Shown here piece by piece: positions 34,599 to 43,538 of a DNA stretch of 62,891 bases. How positions within the stretch are numbered: position 1 is the first letter of the stretch; each line of letters begins with the position of its first letter. The DNA is taken from contig NZ_CACWPP010000007.1 of NCBI RefSeq assembly GCF_902762735.1, positions 1 to 62,891 on the forward strand, written 5' to 3'. Origin of the DNA: an uncultured Ruminococcus sp. GTDB lineage: Bacteria > Bacillota > Clostridia > Oscillospirales > Ruminococcaceae. Under the pieces are notes generated by a model. It did not search any database and was not told the origin of the DNA. It was given only the letters and a program-made list of their open reading frames with translations. A program made the position numbers and the translations under genes.

Positions 34599-35196
34599 CG
34601 CAGTGCTGGAAAGGCTGGTCAATGCCATGCGCGGCGGAAGCGGCGAGATACATCCGCAGTCGCTTGTGTGCGCAGTGGGTTCGCTGGCAGGGTATGCCTG
34701 CCAGAAAGATGTGCGGGTGATGTTTATGAAGAAGAACCACCTGACAGAAGATCAGGTGTTCACGGTGATGACCGATAAGCAGGGAAGAAAGCTGTTTTTC
34801 GGCGATCTGCTGAACGAGCCGCTGGTCAATGAAAAGCTGTCGGTGTGGTCGATGATAGGCGGCGCTGTCAAAAAGCGCGGGGGCACTCTGCCCGATGTCA
34901 ACGACATTTTCAGATACATCTCCTACACGGCAGGCGGCGAACAGTTCGGCAGACCGCGTGCTTGTCAGGTGGGCGAAAGCATGACAGACTATCTGGGGCG
35001 GCTGTGGCTGCCGCTGGCAGAAGTCGCAAAGCAGTACGCTGAGGACGGCGAACTGCATATAGTTTTCGGCATAGCACTGCAAAAGGCAGTGTTCACGGCA
35101 GGCGGAAGCATGAATGTCACCGAAGCCGCTAGGATAGCTATGGAAAGCGCAGTCAGCATGAGCAAAGTCGATTACAATTCGATACATGTGAACTGA
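34567..35196 (+). CDS. Uncharacterised 209-aa protein
   Basis: Not recognised. It starts with TTG at 34567, overlapping the DUF2085 gene by 32 bp; no strong ribosome-binding site is visible (GTGAAAAAA). The predicted fold is mixed alpha/beta with HPQSLVCAVGSLAGYACQKD (about 29-48), QVFTVMTDKQGRKLFFGDLL and a helical C-terminus. No membrane segment or signal peptide. Tight spacing puts it in an operon 33949-36229 with the small membrane proteins. Confidence 0.6.
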   Translation: MDIAKLQKGADAVLERLVNAMRGGSGEIHPQSLVCAVGSLAGYACQKDVRVMFMKKNHLTEDQVFTVMTDKQGRKLFFGDLLNEPLVNEKLSVWSMIGGAVKKRGGTLPDVNDIFRYISYTAGGEQFGRPRACQVGESMTDYLGRLWLPLAEVAKQYAEDGELHIVFGIALQKAVFTAGGSMNVTEAARIAMESAVSMSKVDYNSIHVN

Positions 35197-35216
35197 CTTT
35201 ACTGCGAGGTGACAAA

Positions 35217-35672
35217 ATGAGAATAAAAGAGTTTAAGGAACTTGCAAAAGATTGTCTTTGCATGATGGCGGTCATACCTGCGGGCGTGACAACTGCGCTG
35301 GTACAGCTTATCGGCAGAAAAGACGAAGAGATATACAACCCTGTGGCTTATGTGGCAGGTGCCGTGTTGTTTCTGGCATATCTTGTGCTGGCGGTCAGAT
35401 ATATCACATCTGAGAAAAAATATCCTCCCCACCGTGATTCGGGGATACTGTACTGGGTGATATTTTTCGCAGTTGCACTGCTGTCGTCTTATTGGGCGTT
35501 ACTGGGACTGGCGTTTACGTTGTTCAGCTTGTGTAGTTTCTGGGGTATGTCCCCGACTTTAGCCTATAACTTTACTCTTGTAGGTATACCCATCACTAAT
35601 GCGGTAGTTATGGTGATAGCAGGGATACTCTGTGTGCAAAGCAGGGCAGACCGCGTGAAAAAAGCCGCATAG
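35217..35672 (+). CDS. Small membrane protein, tandem paralogue A
   Basis: 151 aa with four hydrophobic segments (about 13-32, 43-62, 78-105, 112-140). It shares with the next gene the N-terminal pattern LAKDCLCMMAVIPAGVTTAL / LLGRK-like and the block YVAGAVLFLAYLVLAVRYIT before PPHRDSGILYWVIFF. Function unknown. It follows the 209-aa gene by 20 bp (ribosome-binding site GAGGTG). Confidence 0.65.
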   Translation: MRIKEFKELAKDCLCMMAVIPAGVTTALVQLIGRKDEEIYNPVAYVAGAVLFLAYLVLAVRYITSEKKYPPHRDSGILYWVIFFAVALLSSYWALLGLAFTLFSLCSFWGMSPTLAYNFTLVGIPITNAVVMVIAGILCVQSRADRVKKAA

Positions 35673-35746
35673 AAAGAGAGTTCTGTAAACAGAAGAACGT
35701 TTGTCGGCAGATACATGTTTATGATGTATGACGGCGAGGTGACAAA

Positions 35747-36229
35747 ATGAAAAAGACAAATATAAAAACACTTTTAAAAGATATTTTTTGTATGCTGGCG
35801 GCTGTTCCCGTCGGTGCGGCGGCATCGGCGGTGCAGCTTCTCGGCAGAAAAAGCACAGGCAGTCATTCTGTCGGTTTTCTGGGCGGCAAGGTGTACGGCT
35901 ACAACGCCATAGCATACACGGCGGGCTGTCTGCTGTTTCTGGCATATTTGGTGTTTGCGATAAGATTTCTCACATCAAAAAAGAGGTTTCCCGCTCACCG
36001 TGATATGATACCGCCTTTCTGGGTGGTGTATTTCGGCGCGGCACTGCTGACAGCGTTCCTGACACTGTTCGCGGAGTCGGTCGTGCTGATAGGCATGCTG
36101 GGCTTTACGGAAGATATGTCGCCCGAAAGCGCATTGTATATCACACTGTTCGGCTTCCCTGTGCTGGTGCTTGTCAGCTGGGTGAGCGCAGGGGTGATGT
36201 GTATCAGACGCATGAAAGGAACTGTGTGA
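35747..36229 (+). CDS. Small membrane protein, tandem paralogue B
   Basis: 160 aa, four hydrophobic segments, clearly related to the gene at 35217: IFCMLAAVPVGAAASAVQLL, then GCLLFLAYLVFAIRFLTSKK and FPAHRDMIPPFWVVYFGAAL align along the length. It carries an extra Gly/Ser loop after the first helix. The same ribosome-binding context (GGCGAGGTGACAAAATG) precedes both genes, so the duplication included the translation start. Confidence 0.65.
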   Translation: MKKTNIKTLLKDIFCMLAAVPVGAAASAVQLLGRKSTGSHSVGFLGGKVYGYNAIAYTAGCLLFLAYLVFAIRFLTSKKRFPAHRDMIPPFWVVYFGAALLTAFLTLFAESVVLIGMLGFTEDMSPESALYITLFGFPVLVLVSWVSAGVMCIRRMKGTV

Positions 36230-36237
36230 TAAAAAAC

Positions 36238-36360
36238 ATGGCTGTCCCGCCGACACACAGCAAAAACAGCAGTTTTATGAGATTTGGGTGGTCGGCATGC
36301 GGCGCTCGCTCACACTTTTGTTCACCGCATTTTCAGCCGTTGTGCTGAAGGGATAGCCAT
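36238..36360 (-). mobile_element. Old, diverged MITE copy
   Basis: Ends GGCTGTCCCGCCGACACACA and TTGTGCTGAAGGGATAGCCA are recognisable against the GTGRTTATCCCGCTGACACA and TGTGCTAAAGGGATAGTCAT ends of younger copies; the middle is unlike them. No target duplication remains. It separates the small-membrane-protein operon from the lipoprotein gene. Confidence 0.55.
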
Positions 36361-36387
36361 ATATCGGATAGAAAGAGAGTATTGCCA

Positions 36388-37407
36388 ATGAAAAGAGCGC
36401 TTATCATCACCGCCGCAGTGTGTATCGGGCTGACAGCCTGCGGATTTGACGGCAGTATCGAGGAACTGCCCGCGCAGACGGACAGCAGGACGGTACAGAC
36501 GCGCGAAAAAGGTGAATTTGAAGTGAGCGTTGAGGAGTACGGCTTTCATATCGAACTGCCCGAAGAACTGTACAAGGGCGCTGTTATCGAAGAAAACGCC
36601 GTGTGGTCTGCGGAAAACGATATTTTTTCGGACGATGAGTGCAGGCTGATACTGCACAGCGATGCGGGCGATGCGGGTGATCTTGGCGCAAGGGTCTATC
36701 ACTGCGGGAAAGATAATGCATTCACTTTTCTCGATTTCGGGCTTATGGTAAATGAGCCGTCTGAGGGCGTGGAGACCCGCAGGTGCGAGCTGAAAGGCGG
36801 CAGGCGCGGATATGTCATGCATGCGGTCGGTACGGAAGATCACGAGATCATCTCGGGTTCTTATGAACTGGACAGCGATACGTTCCTTAACCTGACGTTC
36901 AGGGTGAACAAGAATGTGCGCAAGGCTTTGCAGGAACAGCGCGTGCGCGAAGCGTGGGACAGTCTGCTGACGCTGGACTTCGATGAAACGTTGACTGCGG
37001 AGGCTGACTTCGGTGAGATGGGCAGGCTTCGTGAACTTGTACCCATAGCGGACACCGAAAAGACAGGTAAAGCGGAGGGTGAGCTGTATAAGGCTGACAG
37101 CGGTGCAGGGCTGGAGTTTTCGGCTGAATATTCGCCGTCTGCCGAAGATGCCGCTTCAAAGGCGGAAGAACTGTTCGCAGCGCTGTCCGACAGCACCGAA
37201 AAAGATGAGCTGATAAGCAGGTGCGGCGTTAAGGGCAGTTATTTCTGCGGCAGGGACAAAAACGGTGTGCAGACGGCTATGGTCATCTATCCCGCTGAGG
37301 ACGGCGGGGCGCTGACGCTTTGCTATACATATCACGGCAAAGAAAATGAGGCTGACGATGATCTTGCCATGCGCATGAAAAGCTCGCTGAAAACTTATGA
37401 GAGGTGA
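36388..37407 (+). CDS. Lipoprotein, uncharacterised
   Basis: 339 aa from the ATG at 36388. The signal peptide ends in the lipobox GLTAC (Cys17). The mature part is acidic and starts with a spacer before beta-rich repeats; two halves with a similar order (FEVSVEEYGFHIELPEELY near 45 and AGLEFSAEYSPSAEDAASKA near 235) hint at a duplicated PsbP- or DUF4367-like domain. No catalytic motif. A surface sensor or chaperone role is possible but unproven. Confidence 0.65.
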   Translation: MKRALIITAAVCIGLTACGFDGSIEELPAQTDSRTVQTREKGEFEVSVEEYGFHIELPEELYKGAVIEENAVWSAENDIFSDDECRLILHSDAGDAGDLGARVYHCGKDNAFTFLDFGLMVNEPSEGVETRRCELKGGRRGYVMHAVGTEDHEIISGSYELDSDTFLNLTFRVNKNVRKALQEQRVREAWDSLLTLDFDETLTAEADFGEMGRLRELVPIADTEKTGKAEGELYKADSGAGLEFSAEYSPSAEDAASKAEELFAALSDSTEKDELISRCGVKGSYFCGRDKNGVQTAMVIYPAEDGGALTLCYTYHGKENEADDDLAMRMKSSLKTYER

Positions 37408-37490
37408 CTGCGGCAGGAAAGTCAGCAAAAATACGACATTAGGCTGAACGAACTCAGCTTGAAATATACATATGATCGAAAGGACAGATA

Positions 37491-38762
37491 ATGATGAAGA
37501 TCGAAACAAAATGTTTGCACGAGGGTTATACCCCTAAAAACGGTGAGCCGAGAGTTGTGCCGATAGTACAGAGCACGACCTACGTTTATGACTCCACCGA
37601 TGCAGTGGCGGCTGTGTTTGATGACCCCACACTCAGTCTTATCTACGGCAGATTTGAAAACCCCACCACAGACGCTGTCGAGAAGAAGATAGCAGCGCTG
37701 GAGGGCGGCGTGGCTGCTATGTGTACCTCTTCGGGTCAGGCGGCTACCCTCTGCACTATACTTAATATCTGCGAGAGCGGCGACAGCTTTATCGCATCGA
37801 CTGCCATCTACGGCGGCACTATCAACCTGTTCAGCATAACCATGAAGAAGCTGGGCATCGAGTGCATCTATGTTGACCCCGACTGCACCGAAGAAGAACT
37901 GATGGCAGCATTCAAGCCCAATACAAAGCTGGTGTTCGGCGAAACTATCGCCAACCCCGCGCTGACTGTGCTTGACATAGAGAAGTTCGCGAAGGCAGCA
38001 CACGCAAACGGCGTGCCGCTGGTGGTAGACAACACCTTTGCCACTCCAATACTTTGCAGACCTTTCGAGTGGGGCGCTGACATCGTTATACACTCCACTT
38101 CAAAGTATATGGACGGCCATGCTGTACAGGTGGGCGGCGTTATCGTTGACAGCGGCAAGTTCGACTGGGCGGCGAGCGGCAAGTTCCCCTGCATGACCGA
38201 GCCTGACGAGAGCTATCACGGCACTGTATACACCGAGAAGTACCCGTTTGCACCTTTCATCGTAAAGGCAAGGATGCAGCTTATGAGAGATTTTGGCTGC
38301 TACCCTGCGGCTAACTCTTCCTTCCTGCTCAATCTGGGTCTGGAAACACTGCCTGTACGTATGAAGCAGTATGTTGAGAACGCTAAGATAGTAGCAGAAT
38401 ATCTGAATAGCAACGATAAGGTCGAGAGCGTGTTCTATCCGGGTCTTGAGGGCAACAAGTACTATCCTCTGGTGCAGAAGTACCTGCCTCTGGGCGCATC
38501 GGGCGTTATCAGCTTCTCCATCAAGGGCGGCAGACCCGTTGCTGTCAAGTTTATGGACAGCCTGAAACTGGCTTCCAACGAAGTGCATGTTGCTGATATA
38601 CGTACCTGTGTGCTGCACCCTGCATCTGCAACACACCGTCAGCTCAGCGATGAACAGCTGAAAGCGGCAGGCATCGACGGCGGCATGATAAGATTTTCTG
38701 TTGGTCTTGAAAATGTCGAGGATATTCTCGATGACCTGAAGCAGGCATTCGCAAATATCTGA
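37491..38762 (+). CDS. metY: O-acetylhomoserine sulfhydrylase-type PLP enzyme
   Basis: 423 aa Cys/Met-metabolism PLP enzyme. MetY makes homocysteine from O-acetylhomoserine and sulfide. Motifs: IYGRFENPTTDAVEKKIAAL, TSSGQAATLCTIL, PLVVDNTFATPILCRPFEWG and the PLP-lysine in VIHSTSKYMDGHAVQVGG (about 198-215). The insertion ASGKFPCMTEPDESYHG after that lysine is typical of MetY rather than cystathionine gamma-synthase or methionine gamma-lyase, though a lyase cannot be fully excluded. No SAM riboswitch is seen in the 83-bp leader. A terminator follows. Confidence 0.85.
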   Translation: MMKIETKCLHEGYTPKNGEPRVVPIVQSTTYVYDSTDAVAAVFDDPTLSLIYGRFENPTTDAVEKKIAALEGGVAAMCTSSGQAATLCTILNICESGDSFIASTAIYGGTINLFSITMKKLGIECIYVDPDCTEEELMAAFKPNTKLVFGETIANPALTVLDIEKFAKAAHANGVPLVVDNTFATPILCRPFEWGADIVIHSTSKYMDGHAVQVGGVIVDSGKFDWAASGKFPCMTEPDESYHGTVYTEKYPFAPFIVKARMQLMRDFGCYPAANSSFLLNLGLETLPVRMKQYVENAKIVAEYLNSNDKVESVFYPGLEGNKYYPLVQKYLPLGASGVISFSIKGGRPVAVKFMDSLKLASNEVHVADIRTCVLHPASATHRQLSDEQLKAAGIDGGMIRFSVGLENVEDILDDLKQAFANI

Positions 38763-38774
38763 AAATGACTTATT

Positions 38775-38810
38775 AACGGCGCGTAAGATGAAAGGTCTGC
38801 GCGCCGTTTT
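38775..38810 (+). terminator. Terminator after metY
   Basis: Stem ACGGCGCG / CGCGCCGT with a long loop, followed by TTTTG. Confidence 0.7.
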
Positions 38811-38875
38811 GCAGACTGTTTTGCTGATATGCATTATCTGATATAAGCGATTTCCGTTATGGTATGTTTAAACTA

Positions 38876-38905
38876 TTGACAAAATAGGGTCTGATGTGAT
38901 AGAAT
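38876..38905 (+). promoter_or_regulatory. Sigma-A promoter for the 184-aa gene
   Basis: TTGACA (38876-38881), 18-bp spacer ending TGTGA, TAGAAT (38900-38905). Confidence 0.75.
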
Positions 38906-38979
38906 AGTCATTGAATGGCAGAACACTGCGCAGATAACCGTGCGGCAAGTCTGCGAACAGGAAGGCGGTGAGCACTATA

Positions 38980-39534
38980 ATGAAATATGCTGTTTATAAA
39001 TCATCGGCAGGATACTACTGCAACGAGTACCATGATACGCTTGATACGCTGAAAGGCACACCGTTTGAAACGATGGTAAAGGAAGAACAGCTGCCGGTAG
39101 TGCTCGACGGAAAGGGCGGTTACTATCGCTTCAAAGAGGACGACTATAATTTCGTCAAAGTGATCGAGTCTGATAAGAAATACCCGCTTCCGCTGGAAAA
39201 GATGTTTTTCAAGAACAGTGACAGTTTTAAGCTGGGCTGGATGTCGCCGCAGGGCGATACCTATTCCTGCGATTACTATAACCATAACCGCTGTGCTATC
39301 ATGCTGGCTGACAGGTTCATACCGGGTGCAAAGTTCCCCGAAAGGGCGCTGGGCAAGGCGGGCTGGATAAAAATAATCGACTCGTGGGACGGTATGCAGC
39401 GTCAGCACGGTCAGTTCGTATATTCGCTGACGGGCAAGGTGACAAAACAGCAGGCTGACAAGCTGTTCGATATAGGCTTGTATTTCAATGAAGAGGTGCA
39501 GCAGCTCATAAAAGACTGCGAAGATGACTGGTGA
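38980..39534 (+). CDS. Uncharacterised cytoplasmic protein
   Basis: 184 aa, not recognised. ATG 38980 is preferred over the GTG four codons upstream because GGTGAG is better spaced to it. The protein is rich in Tyr, Lys and Asp, without membrane or signal segments: YKSSAGYYCNEYHDTL near the start, DSFKLGWMSPQGDTYSCDYY (about 86-105) in the middle and a charged C-terminus (IKDCEDDW). It stands alone with its own promoter. Confidence 0.55.
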   Translation: MKYAVYKSSAGYYCNEYHDTLDTLKGTPFETMVKEEQLPVVLDGKGGYYRFKEDDYNFVKVIESDKKYPLPLEKMFFKNSDSFKLGWMSPQGDTYSCDYYNHNRCAIMLADRFIPGAKFPERALGKAGWIKIIDSWDGMQRQHGQFVYSLTGKVTKQQADKLFDIGLYFNEEVQQLIKDCEDDW

Positions 39535-39578
39535 TGCGGGTGTGATGCATCTGCGAAAGTATTTTAATATATGAAAAT

Positions 39579-39698
39579 GTGATTATCCCGCTGACACACC
39601 AAAATAAACGATGTTATATCGGGAATTGAATACAGTTGGCGGTTATCTTTCCTCATTGATAAAGGTATTTTGCAGTGGTATGCTAAAGGGATAGTCAT
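39579..39698 (-). mobile_element. MITE-like element, B subtype, with 10-bp target duplication
   Basis: 120 bp. Left end GTGATTATCCCGCTGACACA, right end GCTAAAGGGATAGTCAT; the ends match the 3669 element but the middle (AATAAACGATGTTATATCGG and CAGTTGGCGGTTATCTTT) differs, so this is a second internal type. It is flanked by an exact ATATGAAAAT at 39569-39578 and 39699-39708. Confidence 0.85.
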
Positions 39699-39951
39699 AT
39701 ATGAAAATATACTCCGTTCATACAAATGTGTGGGCGGAGTAAATGTATGACTTTGGCAAAAATCCACAAAAAGTTTCGCACAATTTCTGCGTTCGGAATA
39801 TCTGAACACATTTGTACAGTTTAAATAAATTGCAATTGATAAATCTGGTCGAATGGCGCAAATTTTGGGCAGTCACACAAGAAGAAACTAAACTAACTGA
39901 ACTGATTTGAATAAAACGTCGAAAAAAGTTCGTTATATGTGAAAAAATCTA

Positions 39952-39980
39952 TTGACAATTGTGAAAAAAAGATTTATACT
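39952..39980 (+). promoter_or_regulatory. Strong sigma-A promoter for the coiled-coil gene
   Basis: TTGACA (39952-39957), 17-bp A-rich spacer, TATACT (39975-39980). The transcript would have a leader of about 90 bases before the start at 40076. Confidence 0.85.
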
Positions 39981-40075
39981 TAATAATATAAATTATATGG
40001 AAGGGTAAGGCGGTGCCGCGTTGTTTTAGAATCAAAGGCAGCTGCGCACCCTGCGGCATCAGGAGGAATGATAGA

Positions 40076-41173
40076 ATGGCGGAAACTAGGTTTATCAAGA
40101 CTGTCGAATTTGGCGGTTATGACAGAAATGAAGTTATAAAAAGGTTGGAATTTCTGAACAGTCAGGTCTTTGATCTTAAAAACGAGCTTCGTGAGACAAA
40201 GCTGATGATGGAAGAATATAAGAAGGGCACCGATGAGGAGAAAGCCCACGAGACCGTGCTGGCACAGGAAAAGGTCAAGCTGACCAGTTTGCAGGTGCAG
40301 AATGAGACAAATTCCGCAAAGCTGAAAGCGGCAGAAGAGGATAAGTCAAAACTTGCGGAGGAGCTGTCAGCGCTGAAAGAAAGCCACGCGGCGGCTTTGA
40401 AGGAGCTGGAGGACGTTAAGTCAAAGCTGAGCGCTTATGAGGCTGATAACGAGGCTGTAGCGCTGAGCCAGGTGTTTATTGCGGCACAGCAGTCGGCAAA
40501 TGCACTGGTGGGCAACGCAAGCAAGGAAGCGGAAGAGAAAAAAGCTGCGGCAGAGGCACTGGTCAAGGAAATGATCGCTGATGCTAACCACACTGCTGCT
40601 GAGATAGTTTATGAGGCTGAGAAAAATGCCGCTGAACTGGAAGCGGAATCGAAAAATTCCTCCGAAAAGATGAAGGTGGCTTCAAATAATCTGAGGGCTG
40701 TCATGTTCACAGATGTTGAAGAGCTGGGCAAGCAGGTCGCACAGCTTAATGAGGCACTGGCTGCTATAACCGAAAGAGGTGCTGAGGCAGAAAAACTGCT
40801 CAAAGAGACCGAGAGCAAGCTGTCGGCAGGCGGTGTGCCTGAGTTTAAAATACCTGAACTTATGGAAGCACAGCTTCCCGATGCACCCGAGCCGAGAAAG
40901 CCTGCGGAGCAGAGCAAAAAGTCAAATGCTAAGCTGGATGAGCTGATGAAGCAGGCAAGTGCGCTGAAGGGCGACATGGCTGATGAGGAAGGCGAAGCAG
41001 ATCCCGAAGCGGCAGAAGAAAAGCCCGCAGAGGAAAAGTCAGAAGAGAAGAAGCCCGAAGAGAAAAAGCCCGAAGAGAAAAAACCTGAAGAGAAGAAACC
41101 TGCGGAAGGCGGCAAAAAGTCGGGCGTTGACCTTGCTGCGCTGATGAAACAGGCTAAGGAACTTAAAAAGTAA
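40076..41173 (+). CDS. DivIVA-like coiled-coil protein with EEKKP repeats
   Basis: 365 aa from ATG 40076 behind AGGAGG. Residues 1-40 (FIKTVEFGGYDRNEVIKRLE) resemble the N-terminal GYD-x-x-EV module of DivIVA/GpsB proteins, which bind curved membrane or the division machinery. A long coiled coil (about 35-265) rich in Ala, Glu and Lys follows. The C-terminus is acidic and basic in alternation, with four copies of EEKKP near 320-342. The last 20 residues (GVDLAALMKQAKELKK) repeat an earlier LDELMKQASALKG segment and may be a short docking motif. Function is inferred from the N-terminus only. Confidence 0.65.
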   Translation: MAETRFIKTVEFGGYDRNEVIKRLEFLNSQVFDLKNELRETKLMMEEYKKGTDEEKAHETVLAQEKVKLTSLQVQNETNSAKLKAAEEDKSKLAEELSALKESHAAALKELEDVKSKLSAYEADNEAVALSQVFIAAQQSANALVGNASKEAEEKKAAAEALVKEMIADANHTAAEIVYEAEKNAAELEAESKNSSEKMKVASNNLRAVMFTDVEELGKQVAQLNEALAAITERGAEAEKLLKETESKLSAGGVPEFKIPELMEAQLPDAPEPRKPAEQSKKSNAKLDELMKQASALKGDMADEEGEADPEAAEEKPAEEKSEEKKPEEKKPEEKKPEEKKPAEGGKKSGVDLAALMKQAKELKK

Positions 41174-41383
41174 AAACGATCCCGATGTGGGGGCGTATCG
41201 CTTTGCTGTATCAAAGGCGGTACGCTCTCTCAGGCGGGTAAAAATATGACCGATGCGTTTTGCTATGCAAATTAATGGCAATACAGGGTGCAAAACGGGA
41301 AAAGTATTATTTATAAAGTATTATTTATTATGGGTAATTGGGAGTTAGCTTGCCCTCAATGCGGGCAGTAAGGAGTGTATATT

Positions 41384-43066
41384 ATGAGTGAAATGATTAT
41401 AGTAAGACCTGACAAGTGCGTGGGCTGTAACGCCTGCGTAAGGTCATGTCCTGCGCCTGAGGCGAATATAACAAAGATAATCGAAGGCGGCAGATTCATC
41501 ACGATGGTAAACAATGACAGATGTATCGGCTGCGGTGAATGTGTAAAAAACTGTAATCACGGTGCAAGAGACTATATCGACGACACTGATGAAGCTATGA
41601 GCAGAATGAAGAAGGAAAAGATGATAATACTGGCTACGCCTGCGATAAAGACTGTATTCCCCACAAAGTGGAAAGGCATACTGGACTGGTTCCGCAAGCA
41701 GGGCTGTATCATCTATGATGTTTCTTTCGGCGCTGATATATGCACATGGGCACATCTGAGGGCGATAGAGCAGAAGAAGGTCGGCAACATGATAACTCAG
41801 CCATGCTCTGCTATCGTCAAGTATGTGGAGACATATCAGCCTAAGCTGCTGGCTAACCTTTCGCCTATACACAGCCCTGTTTCGTGCAGCGCGACATACA
41901 TAAAGAAGTACCTCAACAGAAATAACCCGATAGCAGTGCTGTCAGCATGTATCGCAAAGAAGTTCGAGTTTGAGGAGACAGGTCTGATAGAGTATAACAT
42001 CACTTTCAAGAAACTGAGTGAGTATTTTGAGAAGAACGGTATCAGCATACCTGTTTCAAATACTGATGATTATGATTATCGCTTTGATGACCAGCAGGGT
42101 CAGCTCGGCGCTATCTATTCGCGTCCAGGCGGACTGAGAGACAATCTCTGGCTGCATAATCCCGATATTAATATCACAACATCGGAGGGCGTGGGCAAGG
42201 TCTACCGCGAGCTGGATATGTATGCCGAGATGCCTGATTTCAAGCATCCCGAAGTCTTTGATGTGCTTTCATGCGAGTTCGGCTGCAATATCGGACCCGG
42301 TGCAGGCGCTAACCAGACCATGTTCGATGTCATGGCGACTATGAAGGAAGTAGAGAACGAGGCTAAGAGCCGCCGCAAATCAGGCTTCATGGGCAGGGGC
42401 GACGACAAGATGTTCAAGAAGTTCGATGATGAGCTGAAACTCAATGACTTCCTGAGAAACTATAAGCCTGTTACTCCTACTCCCGTCCCCACAGAGAGAC
42501 AGCTGGAGAACGTTTATGAGAGCATGGGCAAGATCGAAGAGGACGACAAGCACTTTAACTGCCGCGCATGCGGTTACAGGTCATGCCGTGATATGGCTAT
42601 CGCTATATACAGAGGTCTGAATACACCCGATAACTGCGTTATCCATGCGAAGAGCGTGATGGTAGCAAGACACAGCCAGCTGGCTGAACAGCATGAGAAA
42701 CTGGCGGAGATAACATATGAGTGTCTCGAACTTTCAGATAAGCTGAAAGAGGGTGTTGAAAATATCCTTAAAAATATGGAGACTATCGGCGAGTCTACCG
42801 CAAAGACCAGCGAGAGGGCAGGTGTCGTAAGAAATCTGCTGGAGAATGTCGTTGCGTTCTGTAATGATAACTCCACTATGGATGCAGACAGCGTGAGTCA
42901 GCTCATTACTATTCTGGAAACTACCATAGACGCTTTCAGTGCGCTTGATGACAATGTTAATGTCACAAATGAAAGCTCGGGCTTTATCAATAATTCGATC
43001 GGAGATATAACCAACCTGGTCGACGAGATCAATAAGACTCTCCACAAGACTACTGAGAAGAAGTGA
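41384..43066 (+). CDS. Sensory-type [FeFe]-hydrogenase-like protein with C-terminal helical signalling region
   Basis: 560 aa from ATG 41384 behind AAGGAG. The N-terminus has two [4Fe-4S] ferredoxin motifs, CVGCNACVRSCP and CIGCGECVKNC (about 12-58). The H-cluster domain follows with recognisable loops: L1 as TQPCSAIVKYVETYQPKLLA, L2 as SACIAKKFEFEE and L3 as SCEFGCNIGPGA, so the four H-cluster cysteines are kept. The Cys that relays protons in catalytic enzymes (first Cys of TSCC) is Pro here, as expected for sensory rather than catalytic forms. An extra FeS module (NCRACGYRSCRDMAIAIYRG, about 389-408) is followed by about 130 residues of coiled coil like a chemoreceptor stalk. There is no PAS domain and no output enzyme in the chain. 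Confidence 0.82.
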   Translation: MSEMIIVRPDKCVGCNACVRSCPAPEANITKIIEGGRFITMVNNDRCIGCGECVKNCNHGARDYIDDTDEAMSRMKKEKMIILATPAIKTVFPTKWKGILDWFRKQGCIIYDVSFGADICTWAHLRAIEQKKVGNMITQPCSAIVKYVETYQPKLLANLSPIHSPVSCSATYIKKYLNRNNPIAVLSACIAKKFEFEETGLIEYNITFKKLSEYFEKNGISIPVSNTDDYDYRFDDQQGQLGAIYSRPGGLRDNLWLHNPDINITTSEGVGKVYRELDMYAEMPDFKHPEVFDVLSCEFGCNIGPGAGANQTMFDVMATMKEVENEAKSRRKSGFMGRGDDKMFKKFDDELKLNDFLRNYKPVTPTPVPTERQLENVYESMGKIEEDDKHFNCRACGYRSCRDMAIAIYRGLNTPDNCVIHAKSVMVARHSQLAEQHEKLAEITYECLELSDKLKEGVENILKNMETIGESTAKTSERAGVVRNLLENVVAFCNDNSTMDADSVSQLITILETTIDAFSALDDNVNVTNESSGFINNSIGDITNLVDEINKTLHKTTEKK

Positions 43067-43352
43067 TCGGATAAGCCGCCTTTGTGCGGTAAAGACTTCC
43101 GGGCGTGCGCAGTGGGGCTGTCAGAAGCGTAAATGGCTGTGGCGCTGAGAGAAAACGGCATCAGTGCCGTCTGCTGAAAAAAGTGCGCATGGTCTGTACA
43201 CGGAGGCGCACGGCATGGAGCAGTTTATTCGGTAGGATAATATTTTTTGCGGCAGAGTCTTGCAAACAGCAGGGCTTTGCCGCTGAATTTTTATCGAAAA
43301 CGTTATCTTTGTTTAATATCGGTAAAATATAGCCTTAGAGGGTCATTTTTAC

Positions 43353-43381
43353 TTGACAATTTTATCAAAAAGTGGTATACT
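43353..43381 (+). promoter_or_regulatory. Sigma-A promoter of the kinase/phosphatase operon
   Basis: TTGACA (43353-43358), 17-bp spacer ending AGTGG, TATACT (43376-43381). Apart from this, 43067-43538 shows no gene or repeat that I recognise. It leaves a leader of about 150 bases before 43539. Confidence 0.85.
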
Positions 43382-43538
43382 GAAATAAATGTATTTAGAG
43401 TGCAATTTGGATAAAATAATTACCATTCATAAGCCGCTGCGTGAAGCTCTTTTTGAACAGAATGCGCATGCTCGTATGCGGCGCGGAATATAAAAAGAAT
43501 GGCGAAAACAAAATTTTATATGTCAGGAGAGAAGATTT

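Noticed and set aside
37408-37490. SAM riboswitch before metY
   Set aside because: The 83-bp gap is too short and lacks the conserved stem sequences.
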